From contig NZ_JACYXI010000023.1 of assembly GCF_014842915.1 (NCBI RefSeq), positions 1 through 37,992 on the forward strand: DNA of 37,992 bases. The letters run 5' to 3'. Under the pieces are notes generated by a model. It was not told the origin of the DNA. It was given only the letters and a program-made list of their open reading frames with translations, and searched no databases. Of the stretch, positions 25,526 through 34,113 are shown piece after piece. The position numbers were made by a program, and so were the translations under genes. Within the stretch, counting starts at the first letter, position 1, and each line of letters begins with the position of its first letter. The DNA comes from Roseibium litorale (GTDB lineage: Bacteria > Pseudomonadota > Alphaproteobacteria > Rhizobiales > Stappiaceae).

Positions 25526-26657
25526 TCAGTCGATGTCGGCCACTTCAGCAGGCTCACCGCCGAACACGCGTTGCGCGAGCGCCGCTTCCATGAACTGATC
25601 CAGATCACCATCCAGAACGTCGGACGGAGACGTGCTTTCAACGCCGGTCCGCAGATCCTTCACCAGCTGATAGGGCTGGAGAACGTAAGAGCGGATCTGG
25701 TGGCCCCAGCCGATATCGGTCTTGGAGGCCTGCTCCTTGTTGGCAGCCTCTTCGCGCTTTTTCAGCTCGGCCTCATAGAGGCGTGCGCGCAGCATGGACC
25801 AGGCGGTCGCACGGTTCTTGTGCTGGGAGCGCTCGGTCTGGCACTGAACCACAATATTCGTCGGGATGTGCGTGATGCGCACGGCCGAGTCGGTCGTGTT
25901 GACGTGCTGGCCACCGGCACCAGAGGCGCGGTAGGTATCGATACGGCAATCACTTTCATTGATGTCGATCTGGATCGAGTCATCAATCACCGGATAGACC
26001 CAGGCACTGGAGAAGCTGGTGTGACGGCGCGCCTGGCTGTCATAGGGAGAGATCCGCACCAGCCGGTGAACACCGGATTCGGTCTTCAGCCAGCCATAGG
26101 CGTTTTCGCCCTTGATCTGCAGGGTCGCGGACTTGATGCCCGCTTCTTCGCCATCATGATATTCCAGCACATCCACCTTGTAGCCATGCTGTTCCGCCCA
26201 GCGGCGGTACATGCGCAACATCATAGACGCCCAGTCCTGGCTTTCGGTGCCACCTGCCCCGGAATTGATTTCCAGATAGGCATCGTTGGCATCAGCTTCA
26301 CCGGACAGAAGGGACTGGAGCTGGAGCGCGCGAACGCGCTTCTCAAGGCCGCGCAGAGCTTCCTCAGCTTCCTGGACGACGTCCTTGTCGCCTTCCATTT
26401 CACCGAGCTCAATCAGCTCCATGTTGTCCGCAAGATCCTGCTCAAGACCACGGACGCCATTGATGCCGTCTTCCAGCTGCTGGCGCTCGCGCATAAGCTT
26501 TTGAGCCTTGGAAGGATCGTTCCAGAGGGTCGGATCCTCGGACAGGGCGTTGAGTTCATCTAATCTGACAAGGGCCTGATCCCAGTCAAAGATGCCTCCT
26601 CAGCAGGCTTATGGCCTGCTTAATTTCGTCGACGATGCCTTGCATTTCGGCGCGCAT
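25526..26657 (-). CDS. prfB: Peptide chain release factor 2 (programmed +1 frameshift)
   Basis: RF2 terminates translation at UGA and UAA. Full length is 376 aa, made from two frames: 23 codons from ATG 26657 ([19 protein letters not shown]...) end at UGA (26586-26588), and the rest is read after a +1 shift at CTT-TGA-C. The in-frame stimulatory AGGAGG lies three bases before CTT, as in the classical RF2 autoregulatory site. Downstream are the SPYDS recognition loop (203-205, where E. coli has SPF) and GGQ at 248-250 (E. coli 250-252). GAGG lies 7 bases before ATG 26657. A single-frame reading would start only at 26494 and miss the N-terminal part. It follows mrcA on the same strand, separated by a terminator. 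Confidence 0.96.
26583..26604 (-). promoter_or_regulatory. RF2 programmed frameshift site
   Basis: The minus strand reads AGGAGG CAT CTT TGA C. The UGA is recognised by RF2 itself, so low RF2 favours slippage on CTT and full-length synthesis, while high RF2 causes early termination. The internal Shine-Dalgarno sequence, the spacing and the C after UGA all match the known signal. Confidence 0.95.
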
Positions 26658-26706
26658 CGGATACCTCGCTTCAGTGCTGAAAAGAACGGCCCCGGACAGG
26701 CCGAAT

Positions 26707-26736
26707 GAAAAGAAGCCCGGCCTTGAACCGGGCTTC
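26707..26736 (-). terminator. Rho-independent terminator of mrcA
   Basis: GAAGCCCGG / CCGGGCTTC stem with a 7-base loop (26712-26736), followed on the minus strand by TTTTC. It lies between the mrcA stop and the prfB start, so prfB needs its own promoter in the remaining 50 bases or readthrough. Confidence 0.9.
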
Positions 26737-26797
26737 ATTTGGTCGCGGACATTACCCGCAGGCATGAGGCCTTGTAAACCGCTAGATCTGCCGGGCC

Positions 26798-29251
26798 TCA
26801 GTAGAGGCCGCCCGTTCCACTCAGAACCGCCTGCCCGGCTTCGGGAGATACTGTCCTGGGAACGCCCATCTCGTCCTGGAAGCCAATGACCGAGTAGCTG
26901 TCCGGCGGCGCCATGCCAGGCTTGAAGGCTTCGAGAATCGAGCCCGGAGAGCCCGCGGCGGCCCGCAGACCCGTGCGGCGGTCGATCGGAATCAGCTGCA
27001 GGCCCTTGGGAACACGGAATTCGACTGGTGGCTTGCCTGCCATGGCATCTTTCATGAAGTCGATGAAGATCGGTGCGGCGACATGACCACCGGTCGCGCC
27101 ACGTCCCATCGGTTTGGGTGTATCGAAACCAACATAGATGCCTACCGTCATGTCCGGCGTGAAGCCCATGAACCAGGCATCCTTCTCGTCGTTCGTGGTT
27201 CCGGTCTTACCGGCAACCGGACGGCCCAGAACCTTGACGGAGGTCGCAGTGCCACGCTGGACCACACCTTCCATCATGGAGGTGATCTGATAGGCGGTCA
27301 TCGGGTCGAGGACCTGCTCACGGTCGTCGACCAGCTTGGGCTCATCCTGCCCATGCCAGTCGTCTTCCAGACAGGTTTCGCAGATGCGGCTGTCGTGCTT
27401 GTAGATCGTGCGGCCGTAACGGTCCTGGATACGGTCGATCAGGGTCGGTTGGATCTTGCGGCCGCCGTTGGCAATGGTCGCATAGGCCGCCGTCATGCGC
27501 ATGACGGTGGTTTCCCCTGCCCCGAGAGACATGGACAGAACCGGCAGCATGTTGTCGTAGATGCCGAAACGCTTGGCATATTCAGCCACCAGCGGCATGC
27601 CCATGTCCTGCGCCAGGCGTACGGTCATGACGTTCCGCGACTGCTCGATACCGGTGCGTAGCGTGGAAGGTCCGTAAAACTTGCCCGCATAGTTCTGCGG
27701 ACGCCATGTTCCAAGACCCGGTCCCTGGCTGATTTCCAGAGGTGCGTCCATGACCACAGAGGACGGTGTATAGCCATTGTCCAGCGCCGCAGCATAGAGA
27801 AACGGCTTGAACGAGGAGCCTGGCTGACGATAGGCCTGAGTTGCACGGTTGAATTCGCTCTGGACGAAGCTGAACCCGCCCGACAGCGCCAGAACACGGC
27901 CAGTATAGGGATCCATCACAACGATTGCGCCGGAGACCTTCGGGATCTGCCGCAGTTCATAGGCGCCGGGAGCAACCTTGCTCTCCTCAACGAAGACCAC
28001 ATCTCCAGGGGTCAGAACTTCCGACACGGCGGACGGAGCGCGGCCCTTGATCCGGGCCCACTTCATGCCGTCCAGCGAGAGCGTCGCGGTGATGCGTTCA
28101 TCGGAGAGCTTGCCACTATCCAGGGATTTAGGTTGTATCCCAACTTTCGCCTGGGACGCGCCGCTTTCCAGAACAACCGCCAGCTGCCACTCCGGCAGAT
28201 CGGAATAGCCTTCAACCTTACCCAGAGCCACGCCCCAGTCGCCGCCCAGCTCGATCTTCTCGAACGGTCCACGCCAGCTGCCACGCTCATGGTCGAACTT
28301 GATCAGCCCGTCCATCAGTGCCTTGCGGGCGAGAACCTGAAGATGCGGATCCATGGTGGACCGGACGGAAAGACCGCCTTCGTAAAGACGCTTCTCTCCA
28401 AAGATGGAGGCCACCTCGCGGCGCACTTCCTCGGTGAAATATTCAGCGGCCTGCAGCTGGGTGCCGGTTTCACGCGGAGTGACCTTCAGCGGCTTGGCCT
28501 TGGCCTCTTCACCAGCCTGAGCCGTCACATAGCCGTTCTCGACCATACGGTCGATCACCCAGTTTCGGCGGGCAATGGCGCGGTCGCGATGGCGGTAGGG
28601 ATGATAATTGTTCGGCGCCTTTGGCAGGGCCGCCAGATAGGCGGCCTCTTCAAGAGTCAGCTCGTGTACCGACTTGTCGAAATAAAGCAGGGACGCAGCG
28701 GCCACACCATAAGCGCCAACACCAAGATAGATCTCGTTCAGATAGAGTTCGAGAATTTCGTCCTTGGTGTAGGCCTGCTCGATGCGCAGCGACAGGACAG
28801 CTTCCTTGATCTTGCGCTCATAGGACACTTCATTCGTCAGCAGAAAGTTCTTCGCCACCTGCTGGGTGATGGTCGAAGCACCTTCAGGCCGCCGGCCCGT
28901 GCCGATGTTCTGCACCAGACGCACGGCCGCACGGATGATCCCCTCCGGGTCGATCCCCAGATGGTGGTAGAAATTCTTGTCTTCTGCAGAAATATAGGCT
29001 TCCTTGACCATGTCCGGAATGGCCTGGATCGGCAGGAACATGCGGCGCTGATTGGCATATTCCGCCATCAGACTGCCATCGGCGGCGTGAACGCGCGTCA
29101 TGACCGGCGGCTCATAGTTCTTCAAGGCAGTATAGTCAGGCAGATCCTTCGTCAGGTGCTCCAGATAGACCCAGAGACCTGCAGCCACGACTAGGCCAAG
29201 GGCCGCGCCGATTCCAAACAAGTAGCCAAAAAATTTAACCAGAAATTTCAT
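26798..29251 (-). CDS. mrcA: Penicillin-binding protein 1A (bifunctional transglycosylase/transpeptidase)
   Basis: An 817-aa class A penicillin-binding protein that polymerises and cross-links peptidoglycan at the inner membrane. The N-terminal anchor (MKFLVKFFGYLFGIGAALGL) fixes the start at 29251; the frame is open 38 codons further without homology. Glycosyltransferase motifs include catalytic Glu90 (SAEDKNFYHH), GASTITQQVAKN and RKIKEA. The transpeptidase has S479-x-x-K482 (SSFK), SRN and KTGT at 682-685. An OB-like insertion lies between the two modules. A CETC pair sits shortly before the KTGT region, in the extracytoplasmic part. It lies between prfB and the amidase on the same strand. 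Confidence 0.97.
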   Translation of the reverse strand: MKFLVKFFGYLFGIGAALGLVVAAGLWVYLEHLTKDLPDYTALKNYEPPVMTRVHAADGSLMAEYANQRRMFLPIQAIPDMVKEAYISAEDKNFYHHLGIDPEGIIRAAVRLVQNIGTGRRPEGASTITQQVAKNFLLTNEVSYERKIKEAVLSLRIEQAYTKDEILELYLNEIYLGVGAYGVAAASLLYFDKSVHELTLEEAAYLAALPKAPNNYHPYRHRDRAIARRNWVIDRMVENGYVTAQAGEEAKAKPLKVTPRETGTQLQAAEYFTEEVRREVASIFGEKRLYEGGLSVRSTMDPHLQVLARKALMDGLIKFDHERGSWRGPFEKIELGGDWGVALGKVEGYSDLPEWQLAVVLESGASQAKVGIQPKSLDSGKLSDERITATLSLDGMKWARIKGRAPSAVSEVLTPGDVVFVEESKVAPGAYELRQIPKVSGAIVVMDPYTGRVLALSGGFSFVQSEFNRATQAYRQPGSSFKPFLYAAALDNGYTPSSVVMDAPLEISQGPGLGTWRPQNYAGKFYGPSTLRTGIEQSRNVMTVRLAQDMGMPLVAEYAKRFGIYDNMLPVLSMSLGAGETTVMRMTAAYATIANGGRKIQPTLIDRIQDRYGRTIYKHDSRICETCLEDDWHGQDEPKLVDDREQVLDPMTAYQITSMMEGVVQRGTATSVKVLGRPVAGKTGTTNDEKDAWFMGFTPDMTVGIYVGFDTPKPMGRGATGGHVAAPIFIDFMKDAMAGKPPVEFRVPKGLQLIPIDRRTGLRAAAGSPGSILEAFKPGMAPPDSYSVIGFQDEMGVPRTVSPEAGQAVLSGTGGLY

Positions 29252-29419
29252 ACGCGGGCTCGTCTTTCCCCGACCGGGTTTGCTGCGGGTCCCATAACAC
29301 AGGAACCGGGCGGAACGCACCGCCCCAAACCATAACTTTTCATTAAAGCCTTCCTCGTCCACCAATATGGCGATGCTGAGGCGAAGCCGTCTCTCTCAAT
29401 ACGCAAGACCTCAAACAGA

Positions 29420-30727
29420 TCAGTTGGCTGCGGGCGATCCCACGCCTTGAGCGACCTTCATCCGGAAAAAGGCGTCGACGGCTTCCACCATCGCGTCAGC
29501 CATCCGCTCACGCCATTTGTCCGAGACAAGCAGTTTCTCATCAAATTCGTTTGACAGATAGCCCAGTTCTACAAGAACCGAGGGCACATCGTGCGACTTC
29601 AGCACCCGGAAACCGGCGGAACGGTGCGGATTATTGATCAGCCTCACCGCGCTCTTGAGCTCATCCACCAGGGTTCTGGCGAAAAACACCGAAAAATTGC
29701 GGCTTTCCCGGCGGGCCAGATCGATCAGGATATCGGTCACTTCCGCAGGCTCATCCGCCAGCACGACGCCTGCGATGATGTCGGAGCTGTTTTCACTCTC
29801 GGCGATCTGACCCGCCAGACTATCCGATGCCCTGTCTGAAAGGGTGTAGACCGTCGCACCGCGCACGGTTTCCCCGCCCCGTCGCACAGAATCTGCGTGA
29901 ATAGAGATGAAAAGGTCCGCTGCAAGATCATGACCAATCTGGACGCGCTGGCCGAGCGGAATGAAGGTGTCGTCCTCGCGAGTGAGATGAACCGTATAGC
30001 GGCCCGTTTCCTCCAGCTTCCGCTTCAGGATGCTTGCGAAATCCAAAACCACGGCCTTTTCCAGCGTTCCATCGACGCCACGCGCCCCCGTATCGATCCC
30101 GCCATGGCCCGGATCCAGAACGATGACCGGACGGATCTTCTTCTCATCCGTCGCAATACGGTCAGCTTTTGAGGAACTCGCGCCCTGATGCAAAGCTTCA
30201 CGGCTGGTGCTGGCAAACTTCAGGAACGTTTCCCGGTTGGATTTCACGAGGTCGATGACAAGACGCGCCGGTTGTCCGTCGACAGCCGGAATGACGAAGG
30301 TCTTGTCGACCGCGACCGGTTCCTTGACGTCGACCACAATCCGGGACTTGCCCGCTGCAAACAACCCAAACCGCCAGGCGGAGACAAGGCCCCGCCCCTC
30401 GCTTCCGGCATCTTCCGGCAATTCGAAACGAACCTGGGGAAGATCGATGATCAGGCGGTAGGGATCTGCCAGAGCGGAGACCGCAACATTCACCTGCCGC
30501 TCCAGATCAAGAATGATTCGGGTGCGCACATCGTCCCCTGCAACCCGCGCATCAACGACCGCGGGCACGTTCTGAGGGTCTTGCGCGAGGGCAGAACGGG
30601 GCATCAAAAGGGCCGCAAAAAGCACACTGAGCGCCACCGTCAGCGCAATTGCCAAACAGCCGAAAGAAATGGAGACAAAGGGCCTTAGGCCCGTTTTTTC
30701 ACAGCTTACCGCCATTTTACCGTGCAA
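29420..30727 (-). CDS. amiC: N-acetylmuramoyl-L-alanine amidase (AmiC type)
   Basis: A 435-aa periplasmic zinc amidase that cuts the lactyl-L-alanine bond in peptidoglycan, normally during septum splitting. A signal peptide runs to about residue 48 (SALA|Q), an AMIN domain follows (roughly 55-165), then the Amidase_3 domain with zinc ligands His208 (DPGHGG), Glu223 (TLEKAVVLD) and His277 (SIHADS), and catalytic Glu387 (LVELGYLSNEFD). The TTG at 30727 has AGGA 6 bases upstream and is taken as start; ATG 30715 is the alternative. It is adjacent to mrcA in a cell-wall block. Similar AMIN-amidases are activated by LytM proteins; the LytM-domain protein at 24096-25448 looks catalytic rather than a degenerate EnvC-type activator. 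Confidence 0.95.
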   Translation of the reverse strand: MHGKMAVSCEKTGLRPFVSISFGCLAIALTVALSVLFAALLMPRSALAQDPQNVPAVVDARVAGDDVRTRIILDLERQVNVAVSALADPYRLIIDLPQVRFELPEDAGSEGRGLVSAWRFGLFAAGKSRIVVDVKEPVAVDKTFVIPAVDGQPARLVIDLVKSNRETFLKFASTSREALHQGASSSKADRIATDEKKIRPVIVLDPGHGGIDTGARGVDGTLEKAVVLDFASILKRKLEETGRYTVHLTREDDTFIPLGQRVQIGHDLAADLFISIHADSVRRGGETVRGATVYTLSDRASDSLAGQIAESENSSDIIAGVVLADEPAEVTDILIDLARRESRNFSVFFARTLVDELKSAVRLINNPHRSAGFRVLKSHDVPSVLVELGYLSNEFDEKLLVSDKWRERMADAMVEAVDAFFRMKVAQGVGSPAAN

Positions 30728-31423
30728 TTGCTGTCCTTGTTTGCCCCCTCACCTATCAGGTTGGGCGGGTGGATCAACTTCTAAAACGTCCAGCGGCGTT
30801 CACATTGCTTGCAAACGGAAAGTTTGGACCGTAAAAGTACCTTACGGATTTCGGTTCAGTGCCGATACCTTCCCTGATGACGGAATGGAAGAGCTTTCCA
30901 CATGTCATCTTGTCCGAACGCGACAGACCGGGAGCAGACAGGGAGCCGGATGAGGCCATCCTTCCCTAGCGTCTCCGAAGTGTCCGCGGCTTGTGACCGC
31001 CCTTGAACCGGCGGGAGTTTATCGCACTGACCCCGGCATCGACCCTCTATTGCGCCCGCCTGCAGATTTTTTTCAAAGTCGAATTCAGCAGAGGGCAGCA
31101 GGAGCAGGGCTGCCAGTCCGTGGCGCATGGTTGCGGCCCATGGGCTCCGTTTCAGGACGGCACCCGGAAGACCTCAGGATTCCATGCAGGTGACAACGAC
31201 TTAACACAAGGGCCTGCGTTGCCCCTGAAGGATCGCGCGATGCAAATGGCACCCGGAACAAGAACTGGCCCCGCTTCGGCGGCCGCTCTTGCCGATTGCC
31301 TGACCGCGCCCTGCGCACGCCCTCCTTTCTCTTTCTTTGAAACCAGTACGGCAACCGCTTCCACAGTGAGAGGCCCGCGCGGATTTGGCGCGGCCTCAGC
31401 GGCTGCCGTGGAGATAATCATTC
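30728..31423. other. Long gene-free region: amidase upstream and rne leader
   Basis: About 696 bases separate the divergent amidase and rne genes. No open frame in it has a believable start and protein character. A candidate promoter for rne lies at 30809-30837, giving a leader of about 580 nt. A GAGGCC...GGCCTC hairpin (about 31366-31394) lies close to the rne start. RNase E messages are generally autoregulated through long 5' leaders, so this stretch probably carries regulatory RNA structure; no specific known element was recognised. Confidence 0.5.
30809..30837 (+). promoter_or_regulatory. Candidate rne promoter
   Basis: TTGCAA (30809-30814), a 17-base spacer and TAAAAG (30832-30837). Spacing is ideal and both boxes are partial matches. 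Other start points inside the long leader cannot be excluded. Confidence 0.4.
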
Positions 31424-34018
31424 ATGGCAAACAAGATGCTGATCGACGCAGGCCACCCGGAGGAAACCCGGGTTGTGGTCGTGCGTGGCAATCGGGTTGA
31501 GGAATTCGATTTCGAAGCCGCGAACAGAAAGCAGCTTCGCGGAAACATCTATCTGGCAAAGGTCACGAGGGTAGAACCATCCCTCCAGGCAGCTTTTGTC
31601 GAATACGGCGGAAACCGGCATGGTTTCCTCGCCTTCAGCGAAATTCACCCCGATTACTACCAGATCCCCGTCGCTGACCGTCAGGCGCTTCTGGAGGAAG
31701 AAGATTCCGGCTTCGACAGCGACGACACGGAAGAAAAGGCAAAGCCGCGCGGCCGGGGCCGTTCCCGCAGCCGGGCCAAAGCCGCAAACAACGAAAGCGC
31801 TGACGAGACGGTTTCCGAAGCCGCTGATGACAGCGAAGGCTCAGGCAACGATGCGGACTCCTCTGCCGACGACAACGGTGATCACGACCATGACGGCGAA
31901 GATGCCGTCGACACGGTTGGTGCCGAAGACGCCATGGAAGAGGTTCCGGTCCGGCGCCAGTCGCGCCGCCAGTACAAGATCCAGGAAGTCATCAAGCGCC
32001 GCCAGGTGATCCTCGTTCAGGTCGTCAAGGAAGAACGCGGCAACAAGGGCGCGGCTCTCACCACTTATCTGTCGCTCGCAGGCCGCTATTCCGTCCTGAT
32101 GCCGAACACTGGCCGTGGCGGCGGGATCTCCCGTAAGATCACCCAGCCGACGGACCGCAAGCGCCTGAAGAAGATCGCCTCCGAACTGGAGGTGCCCGAA
32201 GGCATGGGCGTGATCCTGCGCACGGCCGGCGCAAGCCGCACCAAGGCAGAGATCAAGCGCGACTTCGAATATCTGATGCGTCTTTGGGAAAATGTCCGCG
32301 ACCTGACGTTGAAATCCACGGCGCCGAGCCTCGTCTATGAGGAAGGCAGCCTGATCAAGCGCTCGATCCGCGATCTTTACAACAAGGACATCGACGAGGT
32401 TCTCGTCGCAGGCGAAGAAGGTTACCGCGAGGCCAAGGACTTCATGCGCATGCTCATGCCGAGCCATGCCAAGAACGTCCAGCCCTACCGCGACGCCTCC
32501 CCGCTGTTCATCCGCTATGGCGTCGAGCCGCAGCTCGATGCGATGTTCTCGCCCCAGGTGACGCTCAAGTCCGGCGGCTACATCGTCATCAACCAGACGG
32601 AAGCGCTGGTCTCGATCGATGTGAACTCGGGCAAGTCGACCCGTGAGCACAACATCGAGGACACAGCGCTTCAGACCAACCTGGAAGCCGCCGAAGAAGT
32701 CACCCGCCAGCTGCGCCTGCGCGATCTGGCCGGTCTCGTTGTCATCGACTTCATCGATATGGAGGAGAACAAGAACAACCGGGCTGTCGAGCGCAAGCTG
32801 AAGGACTGCCTGAAGAACGACCGCGCACGCATCCAGGTTGGCCGCATCTCGCACTTCGGCCTTCTGGAAATGTCGCGCCAGCGCATCCGCACCGGTGTTC
32901 TGGAAAGCTCCACCTCCCCCTGCCCGCATTGCCATGGCACGGGTATGATCCGGTCAGTGGAGTCCGTCGCCCTGCATGTTCTGCGGTCGCTGGAAGACAA
33001 CCTGCTGAAGTCCGCTTCGCACAATCTGATCGTCCGCACCACGGCAGCCGTGGCGCTCTACATCCTCAACCAGAAGCGCTCGCATCTGTCGGATCTGGAG
33101 GCCCGTTTCGCCGTCGAAATCGAGGTGCAGGCCGAACATATGCACAATGGCCAGCACTATGTGCTGGAGCGCGCCGACCCGGTCGACCGGGAGCGCTTCC
33201 CGCAGCCGGTGCAGCCGGCCGTTCAGCCGCACACCATTGAGCCGATGGATGAGCTCGATCTTGAGGTCGAGGAGCCGGAAGACGAGGTTGAGGACGAAGA
33301 GACCGAAACCGAAGTCAGCCGCAACCAGGACGAAGGCAGCGACCGGGACCGCCGCCGCCGCCGCCGCCGCAAGCGCCGGAGGGGTGGTAATTCCGAAGGC
33401 GGTCAGGACGGCGAAGCCCGCGAGGCCTCTTCCGAAGGCGGCGATGACGCACAGGGTGACGACGCTGACACCGAAGACGGTGAGCAGTCTGCGGAAGCTG
33501 GTGAAGGCGGCTCTGATGAGCCCCGCCGCAAGCGCCGCCGTGGCCGCCGTGGTGGCCGCCGCGGACGCCGGAACGGTGAAGACGGTGAACTGAGCGAAAG
33601 CCCGGAAGATGGCAATGATGCCGAAGCTTCCGCTGAAGGCGGCGACGACGGTGAAGCCATCGCAGTAAGCGAAGGAGCAGAATCTGGTTCCGAAGCTCCC
33701 GTTGCAGACGCTCCGGCAAGCGAGGCTGCACCGGAAATGCCCGCAGACGCATCTGTTGAGGCCGAAGCAGCTCCGGTTGCCGAAGCACAGCCTGAGGCAC
33801 CTGCTGCTCCTGCTTCTGAACCCGTTGAAACCGTAGAAGAACCGGCTGCAGCTGAAGCCCAGGCAGAAGAAGCACCGGAGCCGGCCAAGATTTCAACACC
33901 AGCCCCCTCAGCGGCTCCCGTGGAGCCGGTCGTGACCAGCGAAACGGCTGCCAGCGAGCCGGATCAGCCGGAAAAGCCGAAGCGCGGCGGCTGGTGGCAG
34001 CGCCGGTCTTTCTTCTGA
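31424..34018 (+). CDS. rne: Ribonuclease E
   Basis: An 864-aa endoribonuclease and degradosome scaffold that acts on mRNA and rRNA/tRNA precursors. The N-terminal catalytic part has an S1 domain (about 35-215) interrupted by a roughly 95-residue acidic, Ser/Arg-rich insertion (about 86-180), then the 5' sensor and DNase I-like core with VSIDVNSGKSTREHNIEDTA and LVVIDFIDMEENKN. The Zn-link is C500-x-x-C503 (CPHCHGTG). The C-terminal 300 residues are disordered, with alternating acidic and arginine-rich stretches (poly-Arg near 650 and 710) for RNA and partner binding, ending in RGGWWQRRSFF. A GWW motif at this place binds PNPase in Caulobacter. The start follows GGAG at 10 bases. A terminator follows. 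Confidence 0.97.
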   Translation: MANKMLIDAGHPEETRVVVVRGNRVEEFDFEAANRKQLRGNIYLAKVTRVEPSLQAAFVEYGGNRHGFLAFSEIHPDYYQIPVADRQALLEEEDSGFDSDDTEEKAKPRGRGRSRSRAKAANNESADETVSEAADDSEGSGNDADSSADDNGDHDHDGEDAVDTVGAEDAMEEVPVRRQSRRQYKIQEVIKRRQVILVQVVKEERGNKGAALTTYLSLAGRYSVLMPNTGRGGGISRKITQPTDRKRLKKIASELEVPEGMGVILRTAGASRTKAEIKRDFEYLMRLWENVRDLTLKSTAPSLVYEEGSLIKRSIRDLYNKDIDEVLVAGEEGYREAKDFMRMLMPSHAKNVQPYRDASPLFIRYGVEPQLDAMFSPQVTLKSGGYIVINQTEALVSIDVNSGKSTREHNIEDTALQTNLEAAEEVTRQLRLRDLAGLVVIDFIDMEENKNNRAVERKLKDCLKNDRARIQVGRISHFGLLEMSRQRIRTGVLESSTSPCPHCHGTGMIRSVESVALHVLRSLEDNLLKSASHNLIVRTTAAVALYILNQKRSHLSDLEARFAVEIEVQAEHMHNGQHYVLERADPVDRERFPQPVQPAVQPHTIEPMDELDLEVEEPEDEVEDEETETEVSRNQDEGSDRDRRRRRRRKRRRGGNSEGGQDGEAREASSEGGDDAQGDDADTEDGEQSAEAGEGGSDEPRRKRRRGRRGGRRGRRNGEDGELSESPEDGNDAEASAEGGDDGEAIAVSEGAESGSEAPVADAPASEAAPEMPADASVEAEAAPVAEAQPEAPAAPASEPVETVEEPAAAEAQAEEAPEPAKISTPAPSAAPVEPVVTSETAASEPDQPEKPKRGGWWQRRSFF

Positions 34019-34045
34019 AAGCTGTTCGGCAAGAGTTGAAATGAG

Positions 34046-34074
34046 AAAGGCGGGTCTCCGGATCCGCCTTTTTT
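34046..34074 (+). terminator. Rho-independent terminator of rne
   Basis: AAAGGCGGGTC / GATCCGCCTTT stem (one G-T pair) with a 4-base loop, followed by a T-run, 27 bases past the rne stop and ahead of the convergent aminotransferase gene. Confidence 0.9.
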
Positions 34075-34113
34075 GTATTCAAGCCTCATTCCATTCAGCT
34101 GCCCAGCTTCCCC

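Noticed and set aside
25526..26657. prfB as a frameshifted pseudogene
   Set aside because: The break is the classical RF2 CTT-TGA-C site with an internal Shine-Dalgarno sequence, so it is programmed.
30856..31128. Short open frames on both strands in the rne leader, including one at 31003-31500
   Set aside because: No good ribosome binding sites; one runs into rne in another frame; composition is non-coding.
33300..33570. Repetitive CGC/GAA-rich stretch considered as a DNA repeat
   Set aside because: It encodes the Arg-rich and acidic tracts of RNase E; repetition follows from the protein composition.
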